Made by a program: the position numbers and the translations under genes. Positions 8,284 to 16,989 of a DNA stretch of 64,000 bases are shown here, piece after piece (position 1 is the first letter of the stretch; each line of letters begins with the position of its first letter). The notes beneath the pieces were generated by a model. That model made no database searches. It was not told the DNA's origin and saw only the letters and a program-made list of their open reading frames with translations. Source of the DNA: WLMZ01 sp038227995 (GTDB taxonomy: Bacteria > Actinomycetota > Acidimicrobiia > Acidimicrobiales > Ilumatobacteraceae); contig JBBRPP010000027.1 of NCBI GenBank assembly GCA_038227995.1, positions 1 to 64,000 of the forward strand, given 5' to 3'.

Positions 8284-8838
8284 ATGCTCGTGTGGATGGA
8301 CCTGGAAATGACGGGGCTCGATGCCACGCGTGACGTGATCGTCGAGATCGCAACGATCGTGACCGACGACAACCTCGAGATCGTCGCCGAAGGGCCCGAC
8401 CTCGTCGTGCACCAGAGCGAAGAAGCGCTCGCGGTGATGGATCCGTTCGTGGTCGAGATGCACACGCGCAGCGGGCTGCTCGATGCGATCCGTTCGAGCA
8501 CCGTCAGCCTCGAGACAGCCGGCGCGGCGACGCTCGCCTTCATCAAGCAACACGTGCCCGTGCAGTCGACCGTCCCGCTCTGTGGCAACTCGATCGGCAT
8601 GGACCGACGCTTCCTCACCGCGTACCTGCCCGAGATCGAGAACTGGCTCCACTACCGCAGCATCGACGTGTCCAGCGTCAAGGAACTCGTTCGCCGTTGG
8701 TATCCGCAGGTGAAGAACGACCTGCCACACAAGGTCGGCAGCCACCGCGCCCTCGACGACATCCGCGCCAGCATCAACGAGATGAAGTTCTACCGCGAGC
8801 GCGTCTTCGTGCCCGTCGCCGCCGCACCCGGTGCGTGA
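8284..8838 (+). CDS. orn: Oligoribonuclease
   Basis: A 184-residue DEDDh 3'-5' exoribonuclease that degrades two- to five-base RNA fragments, including pGpG. Motifs are complete: Asp and Glu in WMDLEMTGLD at the N-terminus, the central GNSIGMDRRFL, and HRALDDI near the C-terminus, with the typical RSIDVSS and PHKVGSHRAL segments. Length matches the family. The ATG at 8284 is preferred over an in-frame GTG nine bases earlier because the conserved family starts at MLVWMDLEMTG. It is divergent from the delta-60 gene, sharing a 60-base promoter region, and is followed by the metallo-hydrolase at 8906. Confidence 0.96.
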   Translation: MLVWMDLEMTGLDATRDVIVEIATIVTDDNLEIVAEGPDLVVHQSEEALAVMDPFVVEMHTRSGLLDAIRSSTVSLETAGAATLAFIKQHVPVQSTVPLCGNSIGMDRRFLTAYLPEIENWLHYRSIDVSSVKELVRRWYPQVKNDLPHKVGSHRALDDIRASINEMKFYRERVFVPVAAAPGA

Positions 8839-8905
8839 CACGGTTCACGCCGCGCCGCATTCCTCAGGCTCGCCCCATCTCGCGACGCACCAGTACCGTG
8901 CACCC

Positions 8906-10003
8906 ATGACAGATCAGGCGGCGCGTCCCCGCAAGCAGGAACAAGAGCCCGCCAGTACCGAGATCGTCGAACTCGCTCCCGGCGTGCTGCGCAGCCAGTT
9001 GCCGATCTCGATGCCGGGTCTCGGTCACGTCAACTGCTACTTCCTCGAAGACGAGCGCGGAGTCGCGCTCGTCGATCCGGGCCTGCCCGAGAAGGACTCG
9101 TACGTCGCCCTCGAATCACGTCTGAAGTCGGCCGGCTTCCCCCTCAAGCGGGTGCACACGGTGATCGTCACCCACAGCCATCCCGACCACTTCGGTGGCG
9201 CTGGTTGGCTGCGCGCCGAGACCGGCGCAGACATCGTGACGCACCGCAAGTTCCGCCTGATGTGGGACCCCACGGAGCCGCCCGACGTCGACGTCGAAGA
9301 TGTTCCGCTGATGGCCGACGGCACGCCAGACACCGCCGAGCCGATCCGCAACGATCGCCACTTCCCGTGGGAGGGCACGCCGTGGGGCGGCCCCGGCGTG
9401 AACATGCCGCTGAAGCGGAAGATGTGGTTCCGCGCCGCGCGCACGTTCCCGCGCCTGCGCAAGATGCCGGTGCCGACCAAGCGTCTCGACGAAGCCGACA
9501 CGATCTCACTCGCCGGCCGCGACTGGATCGCGATCCACACACCGGGTCACACCGAAGATCACCTGTGCCTGTTCGATCCGACGGAAGGGTGCATGCTCTG
9601 CGGCGATCACGTCCTGCCCACCATCACCCCCCACATCGGTGGGATGGGAATGGGCGGCGATCCGTTGGGCGCGTTCTTCGACTCGCTCGACAAGATGGCG
9701 TCGTACGGCGCCGATGTCAAGATCGCGCTCCCCGCTCATGGCCAGCCGTTCGCCGATCTCGCCGGACGCGCGCAGGAGATCAAGGATCACCACGCCGGCC
9801 GGTTGGAGAAGCTGCGCACGACGTCGGCCGAACTCGACCGCCCCGCCAACGTGATGGAGATGTCGACACACCTTTTCTCGCCACGAGCGCAGGGGGCGAT
9901 GGCCGACAGCGAGACGTTCGCGCATCTCGAACATCTCCGCCGCGCCGGCGACATGAAGCGCGTCAACAACAACGGAGTGTTCGAGTACATCCTCAACGAG
10001 TGA
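8906..10003 (+). CDS. Metallo-beta-lactamase-fold hydrolase
   Basis: A 365-residue MBL-fold enzyme. The metal-binding HxHxDH is present as THSHPDH with His90, His92, Asp94 and His95. Further ligands are in IHTPGHTEDH, MLCGDHV and PAHG. A C-terminal helical region follows, ending in GVFEYILN. The arrangement resembles the LACTB2-like/glyoxalase II-like group that hydrolyses thioesters, phosphodiesters or lactones; the substrate cannot be told. The ATG at 8906 is preferred because the preceding in-frame codons look non-coding. It follows orn by 67 bases on the same strand and converges on the phosphatase gene, with a hairpin between them. Confidence 0.88.
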   Translation: MTDQAARPRKQEQEPASTEIVELAPGVLRSQLPISMPGLGHVNCYFLEDERGVALVDPGLPEKDSYVALESRLKSAGFPLKRVHTVIVTHSHPDHFGGAGWLRAETGADIVTHRKFRLMWDPTEPPDVDVEDVPLMADGTPDTAEPIRNDRHFPWEGTPWGGPGVNMPLKRKMWFRAARTFPRLRKMPVPTKRLDEADTISLAGRDWIAIHTPGHTEDHLCLFDPTEGCMLCGDHVLPTITPHIGGMGMGGDPLGAFFDSLDKMASYGADVKIALPAHGQPFADLAGRAQEIKDHHAGRLEKLRTTSAELDRPANVMEMSTHLFSPRAQGAMADSETFAHLEHLRRAGDMKRVNNNGVFEYILNE

Positions 10004-10013
10004 AAGCGTTGCG

Positions 10014-10058
10014 CTGATCGCGACGCGCTGACTGAGCAGCGTCGACTGCGACGATCAG
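10014..10058. terminator. Two-part hairpin between convergent genes
   Basis: Outer arms CTGATCG (10014-10020) and CGATCAG (10052-10058) and inner arms CGACGC (10021-10026) and GCGTCG (10039-10044) can pair into one long stem. It lies between the converging hydrolase and phosphatase genes and overlaps the phosphatase stop codon. It could terminate in both directions. No T-tract is present. Confidence 0.5.
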
Positions 10059-11935
10059 TCGTCGGTGCGGTCGTCGTGGTGGTGCCCGCGATCCTGCGGG
10101 CCGGAGGCGCCTGCGCTGCGGGTGAGCACGATCTGGTCGATCGGTACTCCGCCGCGATTGGCGACGCGGTCACCGTCGGCGACGATCGTGACGGTCATCG
10201 TCGTCTGCTTGCCGTGGCGGGCCGGGACGACATCGATGCGGGCCAGCGCGTAGTCGAGGTAGCGGGTCTGTGACCAGTCGACGCCCTCGGTTCCCGTCGT
10301 TCCGACACCGGTGAACGTCTTGACACCGGCGTAGCTCGTCGTCGCGCCAGCTCCGGTGTTGTGGTTGCGATAGCGGTCGGTCGTTCCGGTGGTGTCGACG
10401 CCTGCGCCGCCGGCGTTCTGCCACAGGTAGCGCGGTCGCCCGGCGGAGCCGACGGTCAGGTATGTGGTGCCCAGCGTCGAATCGAACGTCGTGCCGTCAG
10501 GGGTGGACAGCGCGCTCACGTTGTTGCGAATCGGGTTGGTTCGCTCGACCTGGTGGTTGTGGCCGGACAGCACGAGGTCGACCTGGTACTGATCGGCCAA
10601 GGTGCCGACGAGGCTGCGCACGCCGAGGTCCGACGCGTGAGCACCGCTGGTGGAATACGCGCAGTGATGCATGAACATCACGATGAAGTCGATCTTCGAA
10701 TCGGACCGCCACGCGTCGAGCGTGTCCGCGACCCAGGTGTACTGGGCGCCTGCGCTGTAGCCGAGGTTGGTCGGGATCTCGTACGACAGGTCGTTGGCGT
10801 CGACGCTGATCACACCGACGTTGGCGTATACGAAGCTGTACACCGACGGACAGCCCGACGGACCGTTCTGTGGCATGTCCATGCGCGCCGCGTGGCCGCC
10901 GTATCCGTGGTCGCCGTACAGCGCCTCCATGTCATGGTTGCCGGTCGCGATCAGCCACGGGATGTTCGACGCCGAGGCCTCGATCTGGGCCAGATACACG
11001 TCCCACACGTACGGGTTGTACGCATTCGTTCCAGCCGGCGCCTTGCCGTGACCACCAACGGCCAGCGTGTCGTCGACCGGAAGGCCGGTTCCGCTCGGGT
11101 CGGCGTAACACACATCGCCATTGACGAGATGGAACACGGGCTTCTGGGCTGCAACGAGTGCCGTCATGGTCTCGGCCGGCGTCGGGTCATAGGCCAACAC
11201 GGGGTCGGCGGGGTTGTAGTAGTTGTCGTCGAACGACGCCGGCGCCCACGAATACGGCGCGTTGGTTGCATACGCGAACGCCGGGTCGGTCGGCGCCTTG
11301 TTCGTCCCGTGATCGCCGAATGAGGTGAACGTGAACGGCTCCGGTACGCGCCCCTCGCCGGACACGCCCAGACCACGCCGGCTCGGTGCCGTGGTGAACG
11401 TTCCGTCGCCGGTGGTCGTGCCGTCACTGAGCTCGAACCGGTAGTGGTAGGTCTGCCCGGGCTCCAGGTTCGTCAGCAGCGCCTTGACGTAGAACTGGTT
11501 GCCGGCCAGCGTGCCCTGCGGTGCGTTCGGCACGACACCCGTCAGGTTCACGATGTCCGCTTCCACCCGATGACCGAACTGAGCGCTGTGACCGAAGCGG
11601 ACGAACGCCCTGACTCCCGACGCCTGGACGCCATTGGGGAACAACGCCTGCGCCGTGACACGCATCGAATTCGTGGGCCGGTGATGGTGATCGGCGGCGA
11701 AGGACAGATGTCGACCGACCAGGATCGCGCCCGTCGGGCCGCTGACTCCGCCACCCGCGGCAAAAGCCTTCTTGAGATTCGGGAAGTTGGTGAGGGCGAG
11801 CGCGCCGGCACCGATCAGGGCGCCGCGCAGGGCGGCACGTCGGCTGATGCGGTTGTGGCTCCAGTGCTGTTCGATCTGCGCGTGGTACTCGTCGATCGTG
11901 GCTGAACCCGGGAGGTGGATGGCGTCGCTACTCAT
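10055..11935 (-). CDS. Tat-exported purple acid phosphatase-like metallophosphoesterase
   Basis: A 626-residue exported phosphoesterase. A twin-arginine signal (SRRAALRGAL at 31-40, then a hydrophobic run to about 60) predicts Tat export in the folded state. A fibronectin-like N-terminal domain precedes the catalytic domain, as in purple acid phosphatases. Metal-ligand motifs are FGDHG, NGDVCYAD, ATGNHDMEA, MFMHHCAYS and SGHNHQVER, the expected order for a dinuclear PAP or PhoD-like enzyme. It probably releases phosphate from organic esters outside the cell, which fits the phosphate operon downstream in the window. Single GTTCACC-like sequences upstream are too weak to call a PHO box. The ATG at 11935 is chosen because upstream in-frame sequence is antisense noise. 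Confidence 0.88.
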   Translation of the reverse strand: MSSDAIHLPGSATIDEYHAQIEQHWSHNRISRRAALRGALIGAGALALTNFPNLKKAFAAGGGVSGPTGAILVGRHLSFAADHHHRPTNSMRVTAQALFPNGVQASGVRAFVRFGHSAQFGHRVEADIVNLTGVVPNAPQGTLAGNQFYVKALLTNLEPGQTYHYRFELSDGTTTGDGTFTTAPSRRGLGVSGEGRVPEPFTFTSFGDHGTNKAPTDPAFAYATNAPYSWAPASFDDNYYNPADPVLAYDPTPAETMTALVAAQKPVFHLVNGDVCYADPSGTGLPVDDTLAVGGHGKAPAGTNAYNPYVWDVYLAQIEASASNIPWLIATGNHDMEALYGDHGYGGHAARMDMPQNGPSGCPSVYSFVYANVGVISVDANDLSYEIPTNLGYSAGAQYTWVADTLDAWRSDSKIDFIVMFMHHCAYSTSGAHASDLGVRSLVGTLADQYQVDLVLSGHNHQVERTNPIRNNVSALSTPDGTTFDSTLGTTYLTVGSAGRPRYLWQNAGGAGVDTTGTTDRYRNHNTGAGATTSYAGVKTFTGVGTTGTEGVDWSQTRYLDYALARIDVVPARHGKQTTMTVTIVADGDRVANRGGVPIDQIVLTRSAGASGPQDRGHHHDDRTDD

Positions 11936-12075
11936 GTGATCAGTAGAAACCCCGGAGGTGTCATCGAGATGAACGCCTCGGAGAAACCGAGCAAAGCTCT
12001 CCAGACCATTCGGTGAACGACTCATCCACCCGCCGGCCGCCGTGTCGGCCGAGTGACGACTGCCCGTCGGCGGCC

Positions 12076-13225
12076 CTACGGTGCCGAGAAGTAGCCGTTG
12101 ATGTCGACGATCAGATCGGTCGACTGCGAGGTGTAGAAGCACACCTTGCCGGCGGTGCCGACCTTGGCGATCACCGCGTTGGGCACGGTGAGTCCGGCGG
12201 TGTAGTTCAGGTTCGAAGCCTGCGGGCGTGGGCTGCCACACGGGAACACGGTGATGAACCCGGGGCCGATCGGGCCGGTGACCGTGACGTTCAAGGCCAC
12301 AGCGGTCGCATTGGCCGGGACGCCGGGACGACCGCCGATCTGGACCTCGGTCACCGAGCCGCTCGCCGGGGCACCGATCCCGTTGAAGAGACCATCGACC
12401 GTCGACAGGCCGGGGCGTGTTTCGAGCATTCGCTCGGGCACGATCGGCGTGAACGATCCATCACCGGGCAGGTAACCGGCGACGTCGACCACCAGGTGCG
12501 TGGCGGCCTGCGTGTAGAAGCAGATCTTGCCGCCGGCACCGATCTTGGAGACCACCGCGTTGGCCACCGTCGACCCGGTCACGTAGTTGAGGCTGGAGGT
12601 CGTCGGCCGGTCGCTGCCGCACGGGAAGACGGTGACGAAGCCGGGGCCTTGGGCCTCGGTGACGGTGACGTTGAGTACGGCCGCCGCTGCGCCTGCAACG
12701 ACTCCGGCGCGTCCGGTGACGGGCAGCTCGAAGACCGAGTTGGCGGCGAGCGCACCGACCGCGTTGTCGAGTCCGTCGATGGTCGACAGCCCGCTACGAG
12801 TCTCCAGGATTCGAGCCGGGTTGAGCGCGACGAGGGTGGCGCTGGCCGGGAAGTAGCCGTTGATGTCCACGATGAGATCGGTCGACTGCGAGGTGTAGAA
12901 GCAGATCTTGCCCGCACCCAACTTCGCGATCACCGCATTCGGCACCGTCGCACCGGTCACGTAGTTGAGGCTGGATGCCGTCGGACGAGTGCTGCCACAC
13001 GGGAAGACCGTGATGTACCCGGCGGCCGCCGGGTCGGTCGCGGTCACGTTCAACACGACGGACGCTGCATCGGCCGGAACTCCGGCACGACCGGCGACCT
13101 GCAACTCGGTGACCGAGCCGGCTGCGAGTACACCGATGCCCTCGAACAGACCGTCAGCCGTGGTCAGGTCGGGACCCACTCGGGTCTCCAGCAGGCGTCC
13201 GGGATTGAGTGCCTGGAACACACCG
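12076..13225 (-). repeat. Three tandem two-cysteine modules
   Basis: Three copies of about 118 residues close the protein. Copies are more alike here than in the delta-60 protein: LLETR or ILETR opening, TVDG, LQVAGRAGVP-type strand, VFPCGS cysteine, SSLNYVTG, and ICFYTSQST with the second cysteine, ending in VDINGYF. Confidence 0.88.
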
Positions 13226-14340
13226 TGCGGCGTGGCGTTGACCGAGTTGGAACTCAGGCTGGCGCCGATGCCGTTCGTGGCCTTGACCGTGACGGCGTAC
13301 TGCGTACCGTTGACGAGCCCGGTGAGGTGGAACGAAGTCGCGGAGGCGCCGAGTGCCAACGTGACCGTCGTGCCGGCCGACGGTACGGCGGTGACCGTGA
13401 AGCCCGTCGTGGCAGGAGCTGATGCGCCGGGCGTAAAGGTTCCGTCGAGTGTTGTGTCACCCGAGACGATCGTCGATCCGAGAACCGGCGCCGCCGGAAC
13501 GGTGCCGGCGACAGGAGTGGCGTTGATGGTGTTCGAAGCGACGCTGTTGCCGCGGGCGTTGGCAGCGATCAGGCTGACGCCGTACTGCGTGCCGTTGACG
13601 AGACCGGTCAGATGGAACGTCGTCGCGCCGGCCGCGACGGCCAGGACGACATCGGACCCACTGGCGGGATGAGCCGTGACCGTGAAGCCGGTGACGGCCG
13701 GGATCGCGACCGCAGCGGTGAACGATCCGTCCAAGGTCGTGTTCCCCGCAGACACTGATGCGAGCACCGGTGCGGATGGCACTGCGCCGATCGCATAGTT
13801 GAAGCCCGAGTTGGTCACGCCGCTGATCGTGATCGGTGTCTCCCAATAGTGCCCGGCCTCGATGTTGCCGGCGGACGTGCAGGCGAATCCGATCTTGTAC
13901 ACACCGTTCGCAACCGGCGGCGAGAGCGTCGGTCCGACGACCGAAGCGAACGAGAAGGTCGGGATCCCGGAGATGAGACCGGCCGGGCTCGCCGAAGGGT
14001 TCTTGTCGATGACGGCGTCACCGGTGTCGGATGTGAAGAGCGGCAAGACGAAGTGACCATTCACGGCAACCGGTCCGCCGAGATACGTGAGCGTGGACGC
14101 GTCGACGCCTGCATCGACCATGTAGGTCTGCCAGCGATACCCGTTCGATCCACTTCCGGTGCACGCCGCACCGGCGGGGGGAGCCAGCGAGAACACCGTG
14201 CTCGAAGTGCCTGTCGTCGGAGTGATCGAGTTGGCGCCGAGCGGTGGCCCTGCGACCACGTCAGTCGTGATCAGACCGACAGTGAGTGCAGCGAGAATCG
14301 CTGCCGCAATCGATACCCGGAAGAATTTTGTGTGCCTCAA
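12076..14340 (-). CDS. Secreted protein: GIPTFSF domain, two Fn3, three C-terminal modules
   Basis: A 754-residue exported protein. It starts at TTG 14340, with AAAGGA eight bases upstream, giving a signal peptide (RHTKFFRV then a hydrophobic run). About residues 35-175 form an N-terminal domain shared with the proteins at 16990, 22565 and 23527 (hallmarks YRWQTYMVDAGVD, VIDKNPSAS, LISGIPTFSF, GFACTS, YWETPI). Two fibronectin type III domains follow to about 390. Residues about 390-754 are three tandem two-cysteine modules like those at 5704 and 53969. The gene therefore links two otherwise separate domain families. No anchor is visible. The role is unknown; presumably a surface or matrix protein. 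It lies downstream of the WxL/DUF916 genes, separated by a strong hairpin. Confidence 0.85.
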   Translation of the reverse strand: MRHTKFFRVSIAAAILAALTVGLITTDVVAGPPLGANSITPTTGTSSTVFSLAPPAGAACTGSGSNGYRWQTYMVDAGVDASTLTYLGGPVAVNGHFVLPLFTSDTGDAVIDKNPSASPAGLISGIPTFSFASVVGPTLSPPVANGVYKIGFACTSAGNIEAGHYWETPITISGVTNSGFNYAIGAVPSAPVLASVSAGNTTLDGSFTAAVAIPAVTGFTVTAHPASGSDVVLAVAAGATTFHLTGLVNGTQYGVSLIAANARGNSVASNTINATPVAGTVPAAPVLGSTIVSGDTTLDGTFTPGASAPATTGFTVTAVPSAGTTVTLALGASATSFHLTGLVNGTQYAVTVKATNGIGASLSSNSVNATPHGVFQALNPGRLLETRVGPDLTTADGLFEGIGVLAAGSVTELQVAGRAGVPADAASVVLNVTATDPAAAGYITVFPCGSTRPTASSLNYVTGATVPNAVIAKLGAGKICFYTSQSTDLIVDINGYFPASATLVALNPARILETRSGLSTIDGLDNAVGALAANSVFELPVTGRAGVVAGAAAAVLNVTVTEAQGPGFVTVFPCGSDRPTTSSLNYVTGSTVANAVVSKIGAGGKICFYTQAATHLVVDVAGYLPGDGSFTPIVPERMLETRPGLSTVDGLFNGIGAPASGSVTEVQIGGRPGVPANATAVALNVTVTGPIGPGFITVFPCGSPRPQASNLNYTAGLTVPNAVIAKVGTAGKVCFYTSQSTDLIVDINGYFSAP

Positions 14341-14756
14341 GAGAGTGGTCCTTTCCCACGCGACCGCCGTCGTTGCGGGTGAAGGTAACCCGACGCGAAT
14401 CTGGGTGGGAGTGGGGTCGCCCGATGTTGGTCGGGTGTTCATCGACCGGTCATCGGTCGTGCACCGGACGGCCAGACAACAGGGATCGGGCTCGGCTGAG
14501 ACCGCTTGGGTGGGAATCGGGTGGAACGCCAACCAGGTTCACACCCGATCGGCCCGCCGCCCGGGACTGGTCCCGCAAGAGCGATCACGCGTGCAGAGCT
14601 GCGAGTGCGAAGACGGTGGTTCGGTGCGTCAGGTTCGGCGTGCGCGCGACGCGACCGTCAACGGGCCGACTCCGCCGTATCTCAGGGGAGGTCGCGCGTA
14701 CCGCGACCATCCCTGAGATCTGTCGGAGTAGCGATGCTGGCACCACTACCTCCAAC
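14341..14756. other. Gene-free interval with a strong hairpin
   Basis: No convincing coding sequence in 416 bases: the open frames here have arginine-rich, non-conserved products and no usable ribosome-binding site. The interval contains the Shine-Dalgarno and presumably the promoter of the TTG-start gene at 14340, and the 39-base hairpin at 14680-14718. Confidence 0.6.
14680..14718. terminator. 39-base hairpin after the DUF916 operon
   Basis: Outer arms TCTCAGGG and CCCTGAGA and inner arms GGTCGCG and CGCGACC pair perfectly around a five-base loop, with one small internal bulge. It lies 39 bases past the end of the gene at 14757. It probably ends or protects that transcript. No T-run follows on either strand, so an operator function is also possible. 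Confidence 0.55.
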
Positions 14757-15731
14757 TCACCCGCCAACGCCAACCCTGACGGGCGGCTCATGCCACATGT
14801 CCGCATCGGTTGCCGTTGCCTCGATCGGCTCGCTGCGCTCGATGTTCCGCTGCTCGTCGCGAGCGACACGTCGCCGCAACCTGAAGCGGATCGCGAGCGC
14901 TGAGATGTTGACGACGAAGAGCATCGCCAGGATCATCAGCAGCACAGGGCGGTGCCGCACGTGATCCGTGACGGTGACCGTCGGGCCGGCACCGGACACG
15001 GCCACGCGCCACTGCACATCGCCGAACGCCGGTGCGGGGACGACAGCCGTCACCGTCTCGGTCCATGTCTTGCCGACACCGATCTCACCGGGTTGGGCCA
15101 GATCGAGACTGACGAGGTTGTCGTCGGACTTCCGTCCGGCGGAGGCCGAGACCGAGACGTGATGCAGCGCCTCGGTCGATCGGTTCTTGACGGTGATGGT
15201 GACGGTGTACTTGGTCGGCCCACCGAGGCTCGGGCGGATCTGCTGGAGCCAGCCGCGGGACACGGGCGTGGCCTTGATCGTCACGGCCAGTGGATCGGCC
15301 AGAGCCACGCCGGCGGCCACCGGACCGATCGGGTGTCCGATCAGCACGATGGGCAGGATCGCGACCTCGTCGTTGTTCCGCGTCGAGACGCGCAGGACAC
15401 ACGGACACGTGGTTGGGGGTATGCCGACCGGCATCGCAGCAACTGTGGGGTTCGCACCGCCATCGAGCTTGAGCCCTTCGCTGGCGGACATGTTGCAGTC
15501 GACGGATCCGCGGCGGGCCTCGTTGCCGCACACCGAGATCGTGACCGACGGCTCGGTGAAGCCCGAGATCGACAGCACGACCGAGTCACCTGGATTGACC
15601 GACGTCTTGTTCGCCGTGACGGTCGGTCCGGTCGTCGTCGAGTCGGCGTCGACGCGCGTGGCTGCCCCGAGCGCGAGCAGCAACATGGCGGCCAGCCACG
15701 CACACGCAAACGGACGGGTGAGTCGGTTCAT
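14757..15731 (-). CDS. Single-pass membrane surface protein next to DUF916 gene
   Basis: A 324-residue protein with an N-terminal signal peptide (CAWLAAMLLLALGAATRVDA), an extracellular part of about 230 residues and one membrane helix near 264-286 followed by RFRLRRRVAR and a cytoplasmic tail. The first extracellular domain (VNPGDSVVLSISGF, with four cysteines including TCPC) looks immunoglobulin-like. The second (TVTITVKNRSTEALHHV) resembles a CARDB/DUF11-type beta sandwich. Its ATG overlaps the stop of the DUF916 gene by four bases, so the two are co-translated. I do not recognise a named family. Topology matches the DUF916 protein, suggesting a membrane-anchored partner in the same surface complex. 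Confidence 0.75.
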   Translation of the reverse strand: MNRLTRPFACAWLAAMLLLALGAATRVDADSTTTGPTVTANKTSVNPGDSVVLSISGFTEPSVTISVCGNEARRGSVDCNMSASEGLKLDGGANPTVAAMPVGIPPTTCPCVLRVSTRNNDEVAILPIVLIGHPIGPVAAGVALADPLAVTIKATPVSRGWLQQIRPSLGGPTKYTVTITVKNRSTEALHHVSVSASAGRKSDDNLVSLDLAQPGEIGVGKTWTETVTAVVPAPAFGDVQWRVAVSGAGPTVTVTDHVRHRPVLLMILAMLFVVNISALAIRFRLRRRVARDEQRNIERSEPIEATATDADMWHEPPVRVGVGG

Positions 15732-16885
15732 GACTGCAGCTGCGGCTCGGGCTCGGGCTGCACTGGATGAGCAACGCCGGACAGTGCTTCGTTCGCAACG
15801 CGATGACGGCGATAGGCGCGCCAGGCGAGCAGGGCCGACAGCAGCGCGAGCAACACCAACAAGACGGACAGTGGCGGTGTGAACGTGAGGTCGGATCCCG
15901 TCGCGGTCTTGACGTTGCCGACGTCGTCTGCGCCTGACGGCACAACGCGCACGTCGGTCGACGCCATCATCAGCGCCGGCACGTCGGCGACGTCGGCCGA
16001 CATGGTGGTGTGCTGGCCGGGCAGCAGGTCGAGGATGTCGGGCAGCGTCACCTGCTGCTTGCCGATGCCGAACGGTCCGGCGACCGAGACCGTCGCCTTG
16101 CCGCTGAGTCGAACGTTGCCACGGTTCTCGAGCCGGAAGGTGACGTGCGCGGATCCACCCAACGGATTCACCGAACGCCGGTACGTCGTCGCAACGCCAG
16201 TGACGGCGAGCTCGGGGTGGAGCGGTCCGCTGATGCGGATGTACATGCGCGTGCCGGTGCGTCGGTCGAGTTGGACGATCTGTCCCGACGCATCGCCACT
16301 GGACGACGCGTTCGCGGCGATCACTGCGCCGGAGTGGTCACCCGGCACGGCATCAGCCGGAACCTTGATGGTGATCGGCACCGTTGCCTGCTTGCACGCG
16401 GGGACTGTGATCGAGGACTGCGGAAACGACACCCATGACCCTGCGTCGATGGGTTTGTCCGTGCCAGGGAGAAGATCGAATTTGCCCTGATCGTTGTTGA
16501 ACGCATCGGTGGCATAGAGCTGGAACGTGAGCGGCACGTTGCCGTAGTTGAACAGGGTCACGGTGTCCTGGATGACAGCGCCCGGGTCGGACACGTAGGA
16601 CAGTTCCGGTCGATTGCCGGCCTGGGTCGGGTCCGCCGAACCGCCCGGGGCGAGAGCCCAACTCTCGACGAACTCGTTACCGTGCTCGCACGGCTGCGCG
16701 GTTCCGGCCGCAGCGGGCGTCGTCGGGTCGGTGCTGGGCGGCGCATTGTCCACCACAGACGCTGCCGTCGGTGGCGTGGTGGGCGGTGTGTCCGCCATTG
16801 CCATGTGCGCCGAGAGTCCGGACGCGAGAAAAGCCACCGCGATTGTGGTGGCTCGGAGAACAAGGCGTCGCCGCGTGGTGATCAT
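15728..16885 (-). CDS. DUF916 (WxL-interacting) membrane-anchored surface protein
   Basis: A 385-residue protein with an N-terminal signal peptide, a Thr/Pro-rich linker to about 65, a DUF916-like domain at roughly 70-190 (WALAPGG, RPELSYVSDPG, VTLFNYGNVPLTFQLYATDA, then VPADAVPGDHSGAV), a second beta domain at about 195-330, and a C-terminal helix (VLLVLLALLSALLAW) ending in basic residues. In Firmicutes DUF916 proteins are encoded with WxL proteins and bind peptidoglycan and WxL partners at the membrane. Here the upstream gene has a WxL-like C-terminus, giving the same pairing. Start ATG 16885 has AAAGGG eight bases upstream. The family call is from remembered domain features; the exact partner is an inference. 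Confidence 0.78.
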   Translation of the reverse strand: MITTRRRLVLRATTIAVAFLASGLSAHMAMADTPPTTPPTAASVVDNAPPSTDPTTPAAAGTAQPCEHGNEFVESWALAPGGSADPTQAGNRPELSYVSDPGAVIQDTVTLFNYGNVPLTFQLYATDAFNNDQGKFDLLPGTDKPIDAGSWVSFPQSSITVPACKQATVPITIKVPADAVPGDHSGAVIAANASSSGDASGQIVQLDRRTGTRMYIRISGPLHPELAVTGVATTYRRSVNPLGGSAHVTFRLENRGNVRLSGKATVSVAGPFGIGKQQVTLPDILDLLPGQHTTMSADVADVPALMMASTDVRVVPSGADDVGNVKTATGSDLTFTPPLSVLLVLLALLSALLAWRAYRRHRVANEALSGVAHPVQPEPEPQLQS

Positions 16886-16915
16886 GTTCGCTGCCCTTTC
16901 GAGCGGAAAGCCGAG

Positions 16916-16950
16916 GGTGGTATGGGGCAGCGAAGCCACCCCATACCACC
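16916..16950. terminator. Intercistronic 12-bp-stem hairpin
   Basis: GGTGGTATGGGG (16916-16927) and CCCCATACCACC (16939-16950) pair perfectly around an 11-base loop, between the WxL-like gene and the DUF916 gene. There is no T-tract. It may attenuate transcription or stabilise the upstream message so that the secreted protein is made in excess of its membrane partner. Confidence 0.6.
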
Positions 16951-16989
16951 GATTCGGTGTTGGTTGTTATGTGTTGTTCAGTGACCGGA

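Noticed and set aside
11936..12075. PHO box upstream of the purple-acid-phosphatase-like gene
   Set aside because: One GTTCACC and one GTTCATC occur, but not at 11-base spacing, so support is insufficient.
12013..13422. A 469-codon open frame opposite the three-module protein
   Set aside because: It mirrors the module periodicity of the opposite strand and has no ribosome-binding site or family.
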